64,000 nucleotides of DNA from JBGTIS01 sp041745535 (GCA_041745535.1 JBGTIS010000077.1:28358-92357), one strand, 5' to 3'. Positions 26,514 through 36,513 are shown, counted from the stretch's first letter. Numbers and translations are program-made. The notes: generated by a model from the letters alone, not told the origin.

Positions 26514-27299
26514 TTATCGCATCTTCATTTCTTCCTCATTGTAGATCATAAAATCCAGATTTTTCTGAATAATCATCTCCTGGGTATCCAAATCAAAACA
26601 TAAAAGGCTTCCAAAATCTTTTTCACCGTTGTAGAATACACAACCATTGTCCAAAGGAATTACATCGCTATCGCATTCAATTTCATCTACAATTACATTC
26701 AAAGGTAACGGAGTGTGGCCATGAATGATTTTTTTTCCATTTAGAAAATTTTCGTCAATCTCATAATCCCTTATCCACAGCATGGATTCAAAGTCTTTGA
26801 AAGGCTCGTTGGATTTGAAATTAAACCCGGCATGAACTATGTAGCACTTGTCAAGTTCAAAGTAATAAACAGTTTTCTCTATAAAATTTAGGTATTTCGG
26901 TTTTATTTTTCCGTTATCACCCAGTAGCGAATTGGTATTGTTCCGATCCAGATAATATTTAAGTTCAAGAGAGGAACTGAAATGGGCGTGTTCGAGTAAC
27001 ATTTGTTCGTGATTACCCCGTAAAGGAAAAATATTATAGCCTTCATCAATTAACTCTATGATAATATCTAAAACCGCCGCGCTATCTGGTCCTCGGTCTA
27101 TATAATCGCCCAGGAAGAAAAGTTGATCTTTCCGGGTAAGTCGCAGGTGATTGAGTAAGCCAATAAAAGTATTAATACAGCCATGGATGTCAGGAATTAT
27201 CAACCTTCTGCCTTTATTGCCTTGTTTGTGGATATAGTAATAATCAAACGCGAAATTTTTATTCTTTCCTAGTAAAAGTTTATAGAGCCAATTTCTCAA
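26514..27299 (-). CDS. Metallophosphoesterase of the serine/threonine protein phosphatase type
   Basis: A 261-residue PPP-type phosphatase. The metal-binding blocks are LIIPDIHGC (usually GDIHG; the first Gly is Pro here), FLGDYIDRGPDS, LRGNHEQML, IVHAGF and IIHGHTPL. Close relatives include PrpA-like protein phosphatases and symmetrical diadenosine tetraphosphatases of the ApaH type. The sequence does not decide between protein and nucleotide substrate. It is cytoplasmic and a lone gene, convergent with the PH-domain gene. The 230-bp gap up to 27530 is AT-rich and holds no gene. Confidence 0.9.
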   Translation of the reverse strand: MRNWLYKLLLGKNKNFAFDYYYIHKQGNKGRRLIIPDIHGCINTFIGLLNHLRLTRKDQLFFLGDYIDRGPDSAAVLDIIIELIDEGYNIFPLRGNHEQMLLEHAHFSSSLELKYYLDRNNTNSLLGDNGKIKPKYLNFIEKTVYYFELDKCYIVHAGFNFKSNEPFKDFESMLWIRDYEIDENFLNGKKIIHGHTPLPLNVIVDEIECDSDVIPLDNGCVFYNGEKDFGSLLCFDLDTQEMIIQKNLDFMIYNEEEMKMR

Positions 27300-27530
27300 A
27301 ACAAAAATAGATTTAGGAAGTTGCTGAAAAAGATTAAACTAAAATTTATTAATTTCCGAATGGAATAAGTACCAGTTAAAAAGTGTTAAAGAACCGTTTT
27401 GATTTTTTTATGTTTTAAACCTAAGCGAAAATAATAAATTGTTAAAAATTATTACCTTTCTATACTAGAATAAATAACCTCAAACTCACTAGTTTTATAC
27501 AATTTTATTAAATTCTCAGATTTTATTAAA

Positions 27531-28133
27531 ATGGCATATTTGACCATCGGTAAAAGACTTACTGATATTTTTTTGTCGCTTATTCTACTTTTTATACTGG
27601 TACCGGTAATCCTACTGGTTTGTTTGAGCCTTTTATTGTTAACAGGAAAATGGCCTGTTTTCGTTCAGAAAAGACCAGGAAAAAATTTAAGAATTTTCAG
27701 GCTCTACAAAATAAGAACCATGTATGACCAAACAAATCCTGTGCTATCTAATTTCTGTTTTTTTCTGCGCAGGCATTCCATTGATGAGTTGCCCCAGCTT
27801 ATTAATATTTTGAGAGGTGATATGGCACTGGTAGGACCGAGGCCACTATTAGAGGAATATTTACCCCTATATAATAATTTTCAAAGAAAACGGCACCAGG
27901 TTAGACCGGGTATTACAGGGCTGGCCCAAATACAAGGCCGGAACGCGATTTCCTGGGAAAAAAAATTTGATCTGGATGTCTGGTATACCCAACATATCAG
28001 CTTTTCACTGGATCGCAAAATTTTGCTTAAAAGTCTCCGGGCAGTCTGGTCGCCTATTAATGTAAGGGAACAGGGCCTGCATGACCATGAAAAGTTCAGG
28101 GGTAATCCGCCACTTTTAAATGTTCAGCTATGA
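27531..28133 (+). CDS. Undecaprenyl-phosphate sugar-1-phosphate transferase, PglC-like
   Basis: A 200-residue monotopic phosphoglycosyl transferase. One N-terminal hydrophobic re-entrant helix (about 11-37) precedes the basic VFVQKRPGKNLRIFRLYKIRTM loop, the catalytic Asp-Glu in SIDELPQLINILRGDM, and the VGPRPLLEEYLPLY and RPGITGLAQIQGRN motifs. The compact size is that of PglC, which transfers phospho-N,N'-diacetylbacillosamine or a similar sugar to undecaprenyl phosphate. Its stop overlaps the start of the next gene (ATGA), and that gene supplies acetyltransferase and aminotransferase functions. The assignment to an amino-sugar glycan pathway is therefore well supported. Confidence 0.9.
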   Translation: MAYLTIGKRLTDIFLSLILLFILVPVILLVCLSLLLLTGKWPVFVQKRPGKNLRIFRLYKIRTMYDQTNPVLSNFCFFLRRHSIDELPQLINILRGDMALVGPRPLLEEYLPLYNNFQRKRHQVRPGITGLAQIQGRNAISWEKKFDLDVWYTQHISFSLDRKILLKSLRAVWSPINVREQGLHDHEKFRGNPPLLNVQL

Positions 28134-29902
28134 TTATTTTTGGTGCGGGCGGTCATGGTAAGGTAATTATCGATTGTCTGGAAAGCCTGACTGCCGAAAG
28201 TTCCGCAACCCAAATTGAGGCTGTAATAGATGAGAAATTTTCCAAAAAGCAGATTTATCAGTATCCAGTTTATCACAACTATTCTCCTGATTTCCTGCCG
28301 CATTCACAAGTGATTATTGCCATTGGTGACAATACGGTGAGGAAAAATATTGCCATAAAAATAGCCCATCAATCTGGAAATATAATCCATCCTTCGGCAC
28401 TTGTAAGCCCAAAATGTAATATAGGGGAAGGCACTGTGATATTGCATAAGGCCATTGTACAGGCAGATGTGAACCTGGGAAAGCATGTAATTGTGAATAC
28501 CCTGGCTTTGGTTGAGCACGATTGTTTCGTGGAAGATTATGCTCATATTGGCCCTCGCGCCACATTATGCGGCAATGTTCAGGTAGGAGAGGGAACTTTG
28601 GTAGGAGCAGGTGCCATTGTTTTACCGGGCATAAAGATAGGTAAATGGGCTATAATAGGTGCAGGGGCTATTGTTTCCAAAGATGTTAAGAATTTTAAAA
28701 CCATAATAGGCCAACCTACCGTTTTTCAAAACCATCCTCAGGAACCGGATACAGTTAACAAAATATACATATCTCCACCTCATTTGGGTAACCAGGAGAT
28801 CCAAAAGGTTTTTAATGTGTTCACCAGCAACTGGATAGCGCCAGCCGGTAAAGCCCTTTCCGAATTTGAAGAAAAGGTATGCCAGGCCACGGGGGCCAGA
28901 TATGCCTTAGCCGTCAGTTCCGGAACGGCAGCCATTCATTTGGCATTGCAGGTGCTGGGTGTGGGAAGTTATGATGAGGTCATTTGTCCTACCTTTACGT
29001 TTGCCGCAACAGTTAATCCAATTTTATACCAGGGTGCTACCCCGGTTTTTTTAGATTGTGAAGCGGAAACCTGGAATATCAATCCTCATCAGCTTGAACG
29101 CGCGATTCTTTCAGGTATCAACAGGAAGAAGAAACCCAAAGTTATAATTGTCGCGCATTGTTATGGCATGCCTGCCAGGATGCAGGAAATTATGGCGATT
29201 GCCAGCCAATATCAGATTCCGGTAATAGAAGATGCCGCGGCAGCTTTGGGTAGTACTTATAATGGCAAACACATCGGTACTTTTGGGCAAATGGGAATTT
29301 ATTCATTTAATGGTAACAAAATAATTACCACCGGGGGTGGGGGCGTGCTGGTCTCTGATAAAGCTGAATTTATTGAAAAAGCCAGGTTTCTGGCTTCTCA
29401 GGCATATACCAGATCGAATTATCCTTACTACCATTGGGATGAAATTGGATATAATTACCGAATGAGTAATTTGCTGGCGGCAGTGGGAGTCGGGCAATTG
29501 GAATTATTGGAAGAAAGAATAGGAGCACGGCGGGGAATTTTTGATTTCTACCGGCAGAATCTGTCTGATAAATCGAATGAAAATCTGAGTTTTCAAACAG
29601 AACCGGATAACCACTATTCCAATCGCTGGTTAACCTGCCTGTTATTGGATCGATCTGAACCGGAGCATCTGATTTCAACTACAAAGATACGGGAAGCACT
29701 ACATTGCGAAGGTATTGAAAGTAGGTTTTTATGGCAGCCATTGCATTTGCAGCCGATATACCAGAAATATCTTTATTTCGGAGAACAAACTGCCGAGAAA
29801 TTATTTAAAAAAGGTTTGGCCCTGCCATCAGGATCAAACCTTCATGAAATTCAGCTCAGGAAAATAGCGAATATTATTCTGAAAGCGATTGATTATTTAT
29901 AA
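28130..29902 (+). CDS. Fusion of a PglD/NeuD-type sugar O/N-acetyltransferase and a PglE-type DegT/DnrJ aminotransferase
   Basis: A 590-residue single reading frame. Residues 1 to about 205 are a NeuD/PglD acetyltransferase: nucleotide-sugar motif IIFGAGGHGKVIIDCL, then hexapeptide repeats with the probable active His in ALVEHDCFVEDYAHIGP and the terminal AIIGAGAIVSKDV. Residues from about 213 to 590 are a DegT/DnrJ/EryC1/StrS aminotransferase. Features there are YALAVSSGTAAIHLAL, CPTFTFAATVNPI, VIEDAAAALGSTYNGK and GIYSFNGNKIITTGGGGV, with the PLP lysine in NGNK. In Campylobacter these are separate proteins that make UDP-N,N'-diacetylbacillosamine. The matching 4,6-dehydratase (PglF-like) is not in the window. 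The product's exact sugar is inferred. Confidence 0.9.
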   Translation: MIIFGAGGHGKVIIDCLESLTAESSATQIEAVIDEKFSKKQIYQYPVYHNYSPDFLPHSQVIIAIGDNTVRKNIAIKIAHQSGNIIHPSALVSPKCNIGEGTVILHKAIVQADVNLGKHVIVNTLALVEHDCFVEDYAHIGPRATLCGNVQVGEGTLVGAGAIVLPGIKIGKWAIIGAGAIVSKDVKNFKTIIGQPTVFQNHPQEPDTVNKIYISPPHLGNQEIQKVFNVFTSNWIAPAGKALSEFEEKVCQATGARYALAVSSGTAAIHLALQVLGVGSYDEVICPTFTFAATVNPILYQGATPVFLDCEAETWNINPHQLERAILSGINRKKKPKVIIVAHCYGMPARMQEIMAIASQYQIPVIEDAAAALGSTYNGKHIGTFGQMGIYSFNGNKIITTGGGGVLVSDKAEFIEKARFLASQAYTRSNYPYYHWDEIGYNYRMSNLLAAVGVGQLELLEERIGARRGIFDFYRQNLSDKSNENLSFQTEPDNHYSNRWLTCLLLDRSEPEHLISTTKIREALHCEGIESRFLWQPLHLQPIYQKYLYFGEQTAEKLFKKGLALPSGSNLHEIQLRKIANIILKAIDYL

Positions 29903-30813
29903 GTACTGATAATTTTCAACTCCTTTACCAGTTGTTGATTTTCAATAGGCAACAAGGGCAATGCCTCTCTCTGGTTTCGGTTAATCATATAAAACTGATC
30001 ATTGTACGATAGGAACAGGCGGGTACCATCCGCATTATTAAGCGCCAGAATTTCGTACGGTATACCCTTAAAATCACCATACAGGAACAATTTATTATCG
30101 TAATATTGGTAATGGAAATCATATCTGTCGTCCAGAATGTTTTGAATCTCAACTTTTTCCGTTGAACTCCGGTTGACTTCCGAAAGATCTTTTTTCGGCA
30201 TATCGATGTCATCAAAATCACGGTTTTGAAAACTATCGTCGAATTCATTGATAACTTCTGGTTTTATAATGTCAGGTAGCACCGGCACCAATGATTTTTC
30301 CTTTATTTTGAGTGAAGGCGTATTTTCAGGCCTGGGATTTACCTTTGGCGTATTTTCAACAGCTTTTTCTGTCTTATCCGATAAAAGGGATTTCTCATCA
30401 GTTATTTGAGCAGGCTTCGGAACGGACAGAAATTCCTGCTGATTGATTGTATGCCGCGTATTGTCTAATTGGACAATGGGGTCAGTTTGTTCGTTAGATT
30501 CTCGGATCTCAGGTAAATGAAAATAGGCGATAAGGCCTAATGAAACCGTAGCCAATCCGCCAGCGAACCACTTCAAATTTGCCATAGAATACCAAAAAGG
30601 AGAAGTATCGATAGGAACCGCATCAAGCCTTGCTTTCAGTTCAGCTTTACGTACTTCAGCCAGGGAACTGACAATTTGCCGTTGGAGGTTAATTTCACCT
30701 TGCAACAAAGGGTCCTGCTGAATTTGCTGCTCAAAGGCAAGCCTCTCTTCCAGATTTAGCTTATTTTTAAGATAAGCATCCATATATTCAAAATTTGGGA
30801 TTCTTCTGTTCAT
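29893..30813 (-). CDS. Probable membrane-bound anti-sigma factor
   Basis: A 306-residue protein with a cytoplasmic N-terminal region (about 1-75) that reads MDAYLKNKLNLEERLAFE, as in Bacteroidota anti-sigma factors. One membrane segment follows at about 79-96 (WFAGGLATVSLGLIAYF), and a long periplasmic part of low complexity ends in a globular domain (about 230-306). It lies one base after the ECF sigma gene, which strongly implies that it sequesters that sigma factor. Its 3' end overlaps the end of the aminotransferase gene by ten bases on the opposite strand. The signal sensed is unknown. Confidence 0.8.
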   Translation of the reverse strand: MNRRIPNFEYMDAYLKNKLNLEERLAFEQQIQQDPLLQGEINLQRQIVSSLAEVRKAELKARLDAVPIDTSPFWYSMANLKWFAGGLATVSLGLIAYFHLPEIRESNEQTDPIVQLDNTRHTINQQEFLSVPKPAQITDEKSLLSDKTEKAVENTPKVNPRPENTPSLKIKEKSLVPVLPDIIKPEVINEFDDSFQNRDFDDIDMPKKDLSEVNRSSTEKVEIQNILDDRYDFHYQYYDNKLFLYGDFKGIPYEILALNNADGTRLFLSYNDQFYMINRNQREALPLLPIENQQLVKELKIISTYK

Positions 30814-30814
30814 A

Positions 30815-31354
30815 TTAATCCAGGAAATCGCTGGCTGAGTATTTCGCTTTAACTAAACTGTCTAACTTTTTTTTACATTTATATTTTCTGGTCTTGGTTG
30901 TGTCGGGGTTCGCAAACCCTAACTTGGTTGTAATATCCTGCATGGACATGTCATCAAAATAATAATAAGTTAACAATTTTCGGCAGGTTTCATCCAATTT
31001 TTTAATACAAGTATGTATAATTTTAGCACGTTCTTCCGTTTCACTGTCCATCCATTCAACACCATCTTTCTCTTCATTGGATAGTCTACTCTTTCTGTCC
31101 AGTTCTTTTCTCCATAAATTCTGGCAAACACTATACAAATAGGTACTGATTTTTGATGTTAGAATCAGTTTATTGCTTGTAACATTTTGCCAGAAAACAA
31201 TTAGCGCATCCTGAAAAATATCTTTTGCTTCTTCTTCCGAACCATTATTTCTAATGATAAGATTGGTCATCATTTTATAGTACTTCTTGTATAAGTACTC
31301 GAGCGCCTCCTCATTTCCCCTGCATATTTTTTCCAGAACCTCCTTGTCTTTCAT
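30815..31354 (-). CDS. ECF-type RNA polymerase sigma factor
   Basis: A 179-residue sigma-70-family ECF factor. Region 2 is evident in EEEAKDIFQDALIVFWQNV and STYLYSVCQNLWRKELDRKSR, and region 4 in CRKLLTYYYFDDMSMQDITTKLGFANPDTTKTRKYKCKKKL. The region-4 helix-turn-helix should bind the -35 element. It is the first gene of a two-gene unit with the anti-sigma-like membrane protein. The regulon cannot be read from the window. The gap 31355-31621 is AT-rich and without genes. Confidence 0.92.
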   Translation of the reverse strand: MKDKEVLEKICRGNEEALEYLYKKYYKMMTNLIIRNNGSEEEAKDIFQDALIVFWQNVTSNKLILTSKISTYLYSVCQNLWRKELDRKSRLSNEEKDGVEWMDSETEERAKIIHTCIKKLDETCRKLLTYYYFDDMSMQDITTKLGFANPDTTKTRKYKCKKKLDSLVKAKYSASDFLD

Positions 31355-31621
31355 TTCAAAAAAGCTTTCGCTTTATTTTTAATACGATTCAGAGGCATTT
31401 GGTAACCCCTGTTGTAGTATTTAAATGTTTATAATTCCTTTTGTATGAGTAAAAAAAAGAATAATTTTTTTGCCCAGATAACTGTTATTCACCTTTAAAA
31501 ATTTATCAGGTTATGACCCAATATATTAAAAATTGCCTTTTTTATAAAGGAATATTCAATTTACTGTGTGCAGCGTAATTTTTATAAAGATTAAAAAGCT
31601 TTAAAGTATTAAAGTATATTC

Positions 31622-32089
31622 TTATGGTTGACAATTCTCAAGTAAATCGGAGACCTTTTTTACCTCTATCAAACCATATTGGTTTCCCCAGCTATTGTAG
31701 ATATAGGTAGCTATTTCGGCTATATCAATATTAGTAAGACTGCTATTGGCTGGCATCTTCATATTATAACCAATACCATTTACAATAATTTCTCCTTCTA
31801 ATCCGGTTTTGATACTGCAGAGGGTACGGGGCAGGTTCTCCAGCATAAAATCAGATCCGGCCAAGGGCGGATACAGGCGGGCCAGGCCCTTTCCATCTTC
31901 CAAATGGCAATTGCCGCAATGTCGCGAATAAAGCTGCTGCCCTCCAACCAGATACTGTTGAAATTTTACATCATCACTGGCTGTGTTACCAGTAGAAGCT
32001 GATTGCTCCGCACCAGGATTACATCCGGAAATGAAAATTAAATACACAATTACCGAAAAAAAGAGTAGTATGTAATTAAACCTCGGCAT
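31622..32089 (-). CDS. Lipoprotein c-type cytochrome
   Basis: A 155-residue protein with a lipoprotein signal (IFISGCNPG, acylated Cys near residue 23) and one haem-binding motif, RHCGNCH, around residue 60, followed by EDGKGLARLYPPLAGSDFM. A methionine ligand is likely in GYNMKMPANSSL. It is a monohaem cytochrome c anchored on the periplasmic side. Its start overlaps the end of the SCO gene by 14 bases, so the two are translated together and probably serve a copper- or haem-containing terminal oxidase. Confidence 0.9.
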   Translation of the reverse strand: MPRFNYILLFFSVIVYLIFISGCNPGAEQSASTGNTASDDVKFQQYLVGGQQLYSRHCGNCHLEDGKGLARLYPPLAGSDFMLENLPRTLCSIKTGLEGEIIVNGIGYNMKMPANSSLTNIDIAEIATYIYNSWGNQYGLIEVKKVSDLLENCQP

Positions 32090-32771
32090 GGTACTCTTTT
32101 AATAGTCTGCGCATGTCTTTCATCATTTTGTCAACTTCTTCAGGTTTCGTTCCATCGTACATGCCCCTGATCCGTTTATCTTCGTCAACCAGAATAAAAG
32201 CACCGCTGTGCAGGTAGCCACCTTGTTCATTGTCATCTTCCATGGCGGTTACCATATAACTTTTCTGACCAATGTCATAAATTTTATCTTTATCGCCGGT
32301 AATAAAATGCCATTTGTTGCTTTTTACGCCGAGTCGTTCGGCAAAATCATGCAGCAAAGCCACCGTATCGTACTCCGGATCAATAGAATGTGATAAAAAA
32401 GCCACATGGTCGTTGTTTTCAAATTCTTTGTACACACGCAGCATTTGTGCCTTCATCAGCGGGCAAATGGTAGGACAGGTGGTAAAGAAAAAATCAGCCA
32501 CATAAATTTTACCTTTAAAAGTTTCAGGTGTAACCAAATTACTGTCCTGATCTATGAATTTATAATCACCTATCGTATGATAAACGGTGTCTACCTCAAC
32601 CTGGTCATTCACTGTTTTTTCAACATAATCAACCCTGCCAAGAATGGGTAATTTAGCCTCGGAAGTTCTATTTCCATCCGACGAGCAGGCATTCAAAGTA
32701 TACAATGCAAGTCCGATCTGGAGAAAGAATAAATACTGGCCGTTTATTCGTTTATTGTTCAAGAATTTCAT
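32076..32771 (-). CDS. SCO1/SenC/PrrC-family copper-binding protein
   Basis: A 231-residue thioredoxin-fold lipoprotein. The signal ends in TLNACSS (Cys near residue 29). The copper site is FFFTTCPTICPLMKAQ, with the CxxxC motif, and a downstream His is present in GYLHSGAF. SCO proteins deliver copper to the CuA centre of cytochrome c oxidase or act as thiol reductases. The pairing with a cytochrome c and a nearby HemJ-type gene fits a respiratory maturation role. No oxidase subunits are in the window. Confidence 0.93.
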   Translation of the reverse strand: MKFLNNKRINGQYLFFLQIGLALYTLNACSSDGNRTSEAKLPILGRVDYVEKTVNDQVEVDTVYHTIGDYKFIDQDSNLVTPETFKGKIYVADFFFTTCPTICPLMKAQMLRVYKEFENNDHVAFLSHSIDPEYDTVALLHDFAERLGVKSNKWHFITGDKDKIYDIGQKSYMVTAMEDDNEQGGYLHSGAFILVDEDKRIRGMYDGTKPEEVDKMMKDMRRLLKEYHAEV

Positions 32772-32877
32772 TTCAATTATGTTTATTTCCTCTGTTTAAA
32801 ATATACTGGTTTGCAATAGGTAAGGTTTAAAATTTTGCCATGGGTATCCTTTAAAAAAAATGTTATTACTTACATTT

Positions 32878-33417
32878 TCAGTCCGTTTTTTTATTTCTGA
32901 TGTTTTTATATATTTTTATGGCAACCATTAGTACCGCGGTTAGAATGATTAGCCCGGCAATGCCCCACAAAAGCCCAAGGGTATTTTTAAGCACAGCCAG
33001 AAATACGATACTAAACAGAAATAGGGTAGCTATCTCATTCCAAACCCTGAGTTTTTGAGAAGTAAGCTTTACCTGATCTTTCTGCAAATTTCTGTAAATA
33101 ACATGACACAGAAAGTGGTACAGGTACAGGCCGGCCACAAAACCCAATTTTAAGCCCAGCCAGCCCGGCAAATTTCCGTAATAATAAACTATGAAATAGG
33201 TGCCCATCCCCAGTGTAATGATGGCCGAGGGCCAGGTAATCCCATTCCATAGCAATCGGGACATGTGTTTGAATTGTTTGATTAAAATTGATCGCTCAGG
33301 TTCCGGTTTTTCATAGGCTTCGGTTTGGTAAATAAACAGCCTTACAATATAAAATAACCCTGCAAACCAGGTAACTACAAAAATTATATGTAAAGCTTTG
33401 ATGTAGGTATAAGTCAT
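32878..33417 (-). CDS. hemJ: HemJ-type protoporphyrinogen oxidase (CopD-like membrane protein)
   Basis: A protein of about 179 residues from the ATG ending at 33417; a longer start at 33447 adds ten non-conserved residues. It has four or five hydrophobic helices. The first reads ALHIIFVVTWFAGLFYIVRLF, which has the conserved His and Arg of HemJ, and NGITWPSAIITLGMG and KLGFVAGLYLYHFLCH follow. HemJ oxidises protoporphyrinogen IX to protoporphyrin IX in haem synthesis. The C-terminal helix is followed by a basic tail. It lies near the SCO/cytochrome c genes but about 100 bases away. Confidence 0.85.
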   Translation of the reverse strand: MTYTYIKALHIIFVVTWFAGLFYIVRLFIYQTEAYEKPEPERSILIKQFKHMSRLLWNGITWPSAIITLGMGTYFIVYYYGNLPGWLGLKLGFVAGLYLYHFLCHVIYRNLQKDQVKLTSQKLRVWNEIATLFLFSIVFLAVLKNTLGLLWGIAGLIILTAVLMVAIKIYKNIRNKKTD

Positions 33418-33669
33418 GCGTATTCGGTGCTGGTCGGATTTCGGCAAATTAACCGAATAAATAGCTGAAACGGAACATTTAAAGCAAGGGAATTAAGCAG
33501 ATTTTATTTTAATTTATGTTATTATGGTTAAGTATATTAAATTAGGGAATAAATCCTTCCATTCAGTTTACTCCTTCTTTTAGCATAGAAGCCAGTTAAA
33601 TTGAATTTAATGTGGCAAGCCTGTGTTTTTCTATCAAGTTTGCGTTAATGTTTACAGATAACCATATGT

Positions 33670-36513
33670 ATGATGAAATTAAAATTAATAAAATTAGCAC
33701 TGTGCTTCGGGTTATTGCCCTGGTATATCCATACTTCAGCTCAGGAAATTTCTGATGATCTGAATAGCAAAATTCCTGATAATCCCACGTTAAAGATTGG
33801 TAAGCTGGATAATGGAATTACTTACTATATCCGTAAAAATACCAAACCGGAAAACCGGGTTGAACTGCGATTGGCGCTCAATGCAGGCTCTGTGCTGGAA
33901 AATGAGGATCAACTGGGTTTGGCCCATTTTACCGAACACATGGCCTTTAACGGTACCAAAAATTTTGAAAAAAATGAATTGGTTAATTATCTTCAATCTG
34001 TGGGTGTTAAATTTGGAGCGCACCTCAATGCCTATACTTCTTTTGATGAAACCGTTTATAAGTTGTTATTGCCTTCTGACGACAAAGAAATTCTTGAAAA
34101 AGGCATGCAAATTTTGGAAGACTGGGCGCATAATATTTCTTTTGAACCGGAAGAAATTGACAAGGAACGGGGCGTAGTAGTGGAAGAATGGCGCATCGGA
34201 CAGGGGCCGGACCGACGCATGCTAGACAAATACCTTCCGGTAATTTATGAAGACTCGAAATACGCGGAACGATTACCCATTGGTACCAAAGAAAATCTGG
34301 AAAATTTTGAATACGAAACTCTTCGTGACTTCTATAAAACCTGGTACCGCCCCGATTTAATGGCCGTAGTGGCCGTAGGAGATATTGAGGTAGCTGACAT
34401 GGAAGCTATGATTAAAGAAAAATTCGGTAGCGTTCCACCGGCTGAAAATCCAAAAGAAAGACCGGTGTTTGACGTGCCCGATCATGAAGAAACCAAAGTT
34501 TCTGTCGTAACCGATCCGGAAGCTACATTTTCCAGGGTCACCATTTATTATAAAGATGAACCTGAAGCACATACCACCCTGAACGATTACCGGACTTCCG
34601 TAATGGAAAGGCTTTTCACTGGCATGTTCAACAGACGTTTACAGGAATTGACCCAGGCTGCAGAGCCGCCTTTTATGTATGCGGGATCGTTTTATGGGGG
34701 CACCTGGGCCAGAACGAAAAATGCCTTTCAGGTAATGGCCGTGGTGCCTGAAAACGGAGTGGAGAAGGGATTAAAAACAGTTTTAGAGGAAAATGAGAAA
34801 ATTAAAAGGTTTGGTTTTACCCAGGGCGAACTGGATCGTTATAAAAATCAACTTTTGAGTGTGTACGAAAAAGCATATAACGAAAGAGATAAATCAGAGT
34901 CGGGAAATTACGCGGATGAATATGTGAGAAACTTTTTAGAAAAAGAAGAAATCCCCGGAATCGCTTTCGAGTATAAATTCGTTGAAAAGTATTTACCTGG
35001 AATTAACCTGGAGGAAGTAAACGCGCTTACCAAAAGTCATATTAATAATAACAACCGGGTTGTAGTGGTTACCGCGCAGGAGAAAGAAGGGGTAAAAGTT
35101 CCCACTGAAGCGGAAGTAATAGAGGTAATGAAAAAGGTGGAAGATTCGGAAGTTGTGGCTTATGAAGATACGGAATTAGCTTCCACTTTGATGGAGCAAC
35201 TGCCCCAGCCTGGCAAAGTAGTTTCGTCGGCAACCATCGATTCTATTGGTGTCACTACGCTTAAATTATCTAATGGGGTGAAAGTGGTTTTAAAACCTAC
35301 TGATTTTAAGGCTGACGAAATCCTGATGACGGCTTCCAGCCCCGGTGGTTCTTCCATTTATAGCGACCAGGATTACCTGTCGGCAGCCAATGCTGATGGT
35401 ATTGTGCAGCAGAGCGGTGTAAAAGACTTTTCCCTGACTGATTTACAAAAATTTTTGTCGGATAAAAATGCCAACGCAAGCCCTTATATCAGCACCTTAA
35501 AAGAAGGTTTATCAGGAAGTGCTACGCCAAAAGATCTGGAAACGATGCTGCAACTGACTTACCTGTATTTTACCAATCCCAGAAAAGACCAAACGGCATT
35601 TCAGTCTTTTATATCTAAAAATAAATCAATCTATAAAAATTTATTGTCCAATCCACAGTATTATTATTTTGACCAGCTTTCAAAAATTCTTGCTCAGAAC
35701 AATCCGCGGGGTGGGGGCTATCCTACCGAAGACGATTGGAGCAAAGTAAATTTTGATAAAGCTTTCGAAGTTTACAACGACCGCTTCGCCGATGCCAGCG
35801 ATTTTACCTTCTTTTTTGTAGGAAACTTTGAAGTAGCAACCATACAACCATTGCTGGAACAGTACCTGGGAAGTTTACCCTCTATTAGTCGGGAAGAATC
35901 TTGGCGGGATCTGGGTATCAGACCACCGGATGGGAAGGTAACCAAAGAGGTAATGAAAGGCAACGACCAAAAAAGCTTTGTGACACTGTCATTCAATGGT
36001 GATTTTAACTATAGTCAGCAGAATGCTTACTTTCTGAATTCACTGATCCAGGCACTTAATATTAAGCTGATTGAAAAAATCAGGGAGGAAAAAAGTGGTG
36101 TGTATGGTATTAGTGCTTCTGCCAATCCCAGCAAATATCCTTATGAGCATTATTCCATCACGGTGCAGTTTCCCTGCGCTCCAGAAAATGTAGATGAATT
36201 GGTGAAGGGTGTACTTGCTGAAATTAGTGAACTAAAAGCCAACGGGCCCACTGAGGCAGATATTAACAAGGTAAAAGAAACTCAGCGCAGGGAAATGGAA
36301 ACCAACCTGAAAAGTAATAATTACTGGTTGTCGGCGCTTGAAAATTATTATTTTTATGATAATGATCCTGCCCAGATCGCGAATTACCAGAAAGCCATTG
36401 ATAGCCTGGACAAAGAAAAATTGAAAGAAGTAGCCCAGCAGTACTTTGACCTGGATAATTATGTACAGGTAGTTTTATATCCGGAAGAGAAACCAGCGAA
36501 TTCAGGTAAATAA
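33670..36513 (+). CDS. Two-unit M16-family metallopeptidase
   Basis: A 947-residue, signal-peptide-bearing zinc peptidase (signal about residues 1-25, ending SAQE). The first M16 domain carries the inverted zinc motif HFTEHMAFNGT with the third ligand Glu about 75 residues downstream in ERGVVVEEWR. The second half is a catalytically inactive M16 domain (about 520-930), with NPRGGGYPTEDDW and REEKSGVYGISASA as in many Bacteroidota PqqL-like peptidases. It is probably periplasmic. It degrades unfolded peptides; the substrate is not known. The 220-bp upstream gap holds no gene. Confidence 0.95.
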   Translation: MMKLKLIKLALCFGLLPWYIHTSAQEISDDLNSKIPDNPTLKIGKLDNGITYYIRKNTKPENRVELRLALNAGSVLENEDQLGLAHFTEHMAFNGTKNFEKNELVNYLQSVGVKFGAHLNAYTSFDETVYKLLLPSDDKEILEKGMQILEDWAHNISFEPEEIDKERGVVVEEWRIGQGPDRRMLDKYLPVIYEDSKYAERLPIGTKENLENFEYETLRDFYKTWYRPDLMAVVAVGDIEVADMEAMIKEKFGSVPPAENPKERPVFDVPDHEETKVSVVTDPEATFSRVTIYYKDEPEAHTTLNDYRTSVMERLFTGMFNRRLQELTQAAEPPFMYAGSFYGGTWARTKNAFQVMAVVPENGVEKGLKTVLEENEKIKRFGFTQGELDRYKNQLLSVYEKAYNERDKSESGNYADEYVRNFLEKEEIPGIAFEYKFVEKYLPGINLEEVNALTKSHINNNNRVVVVTAQEKEGVKVPTEAEVIEVMKKVEDSEVVAYEDTELASTLMEQLPQPGKVVSSATIDSIGVTTLKLSNGVKVVLKPTDFKADEILMTASSPGGSSIYSDQDYLSAANADGIVQQSGVKDFSLTDLQKFLSDKNANASPYISTLKEGLSGSATPKDLETMLQLTYLYFTNPRKDQTAFQSFISKNKSIYKNLLSNPQYYYFDQLSKILAQNNPRGGGYPTEDDWSKVNFDKAFEVYNDRFADASDFTFFFVGNFEVATIQPLLEQYLGSLPSISREESWRDLGIRPPDGKVTKEVMKGNDQKSFVTLSFNGDFNYSQQNAYFLNSLIQALNIKLIEKIREEKSGVYGISASANPSKYPYEHYSITVQFPCAPENVDELVKGVLAEISELKANGPTEADINKVKETQRREMETNLKSNNYWLSALENYYFYDNDPAQIANYQKAIDSLDKEKLKEVAQQYFDLDNYVQVVLYPEEKPANSGK

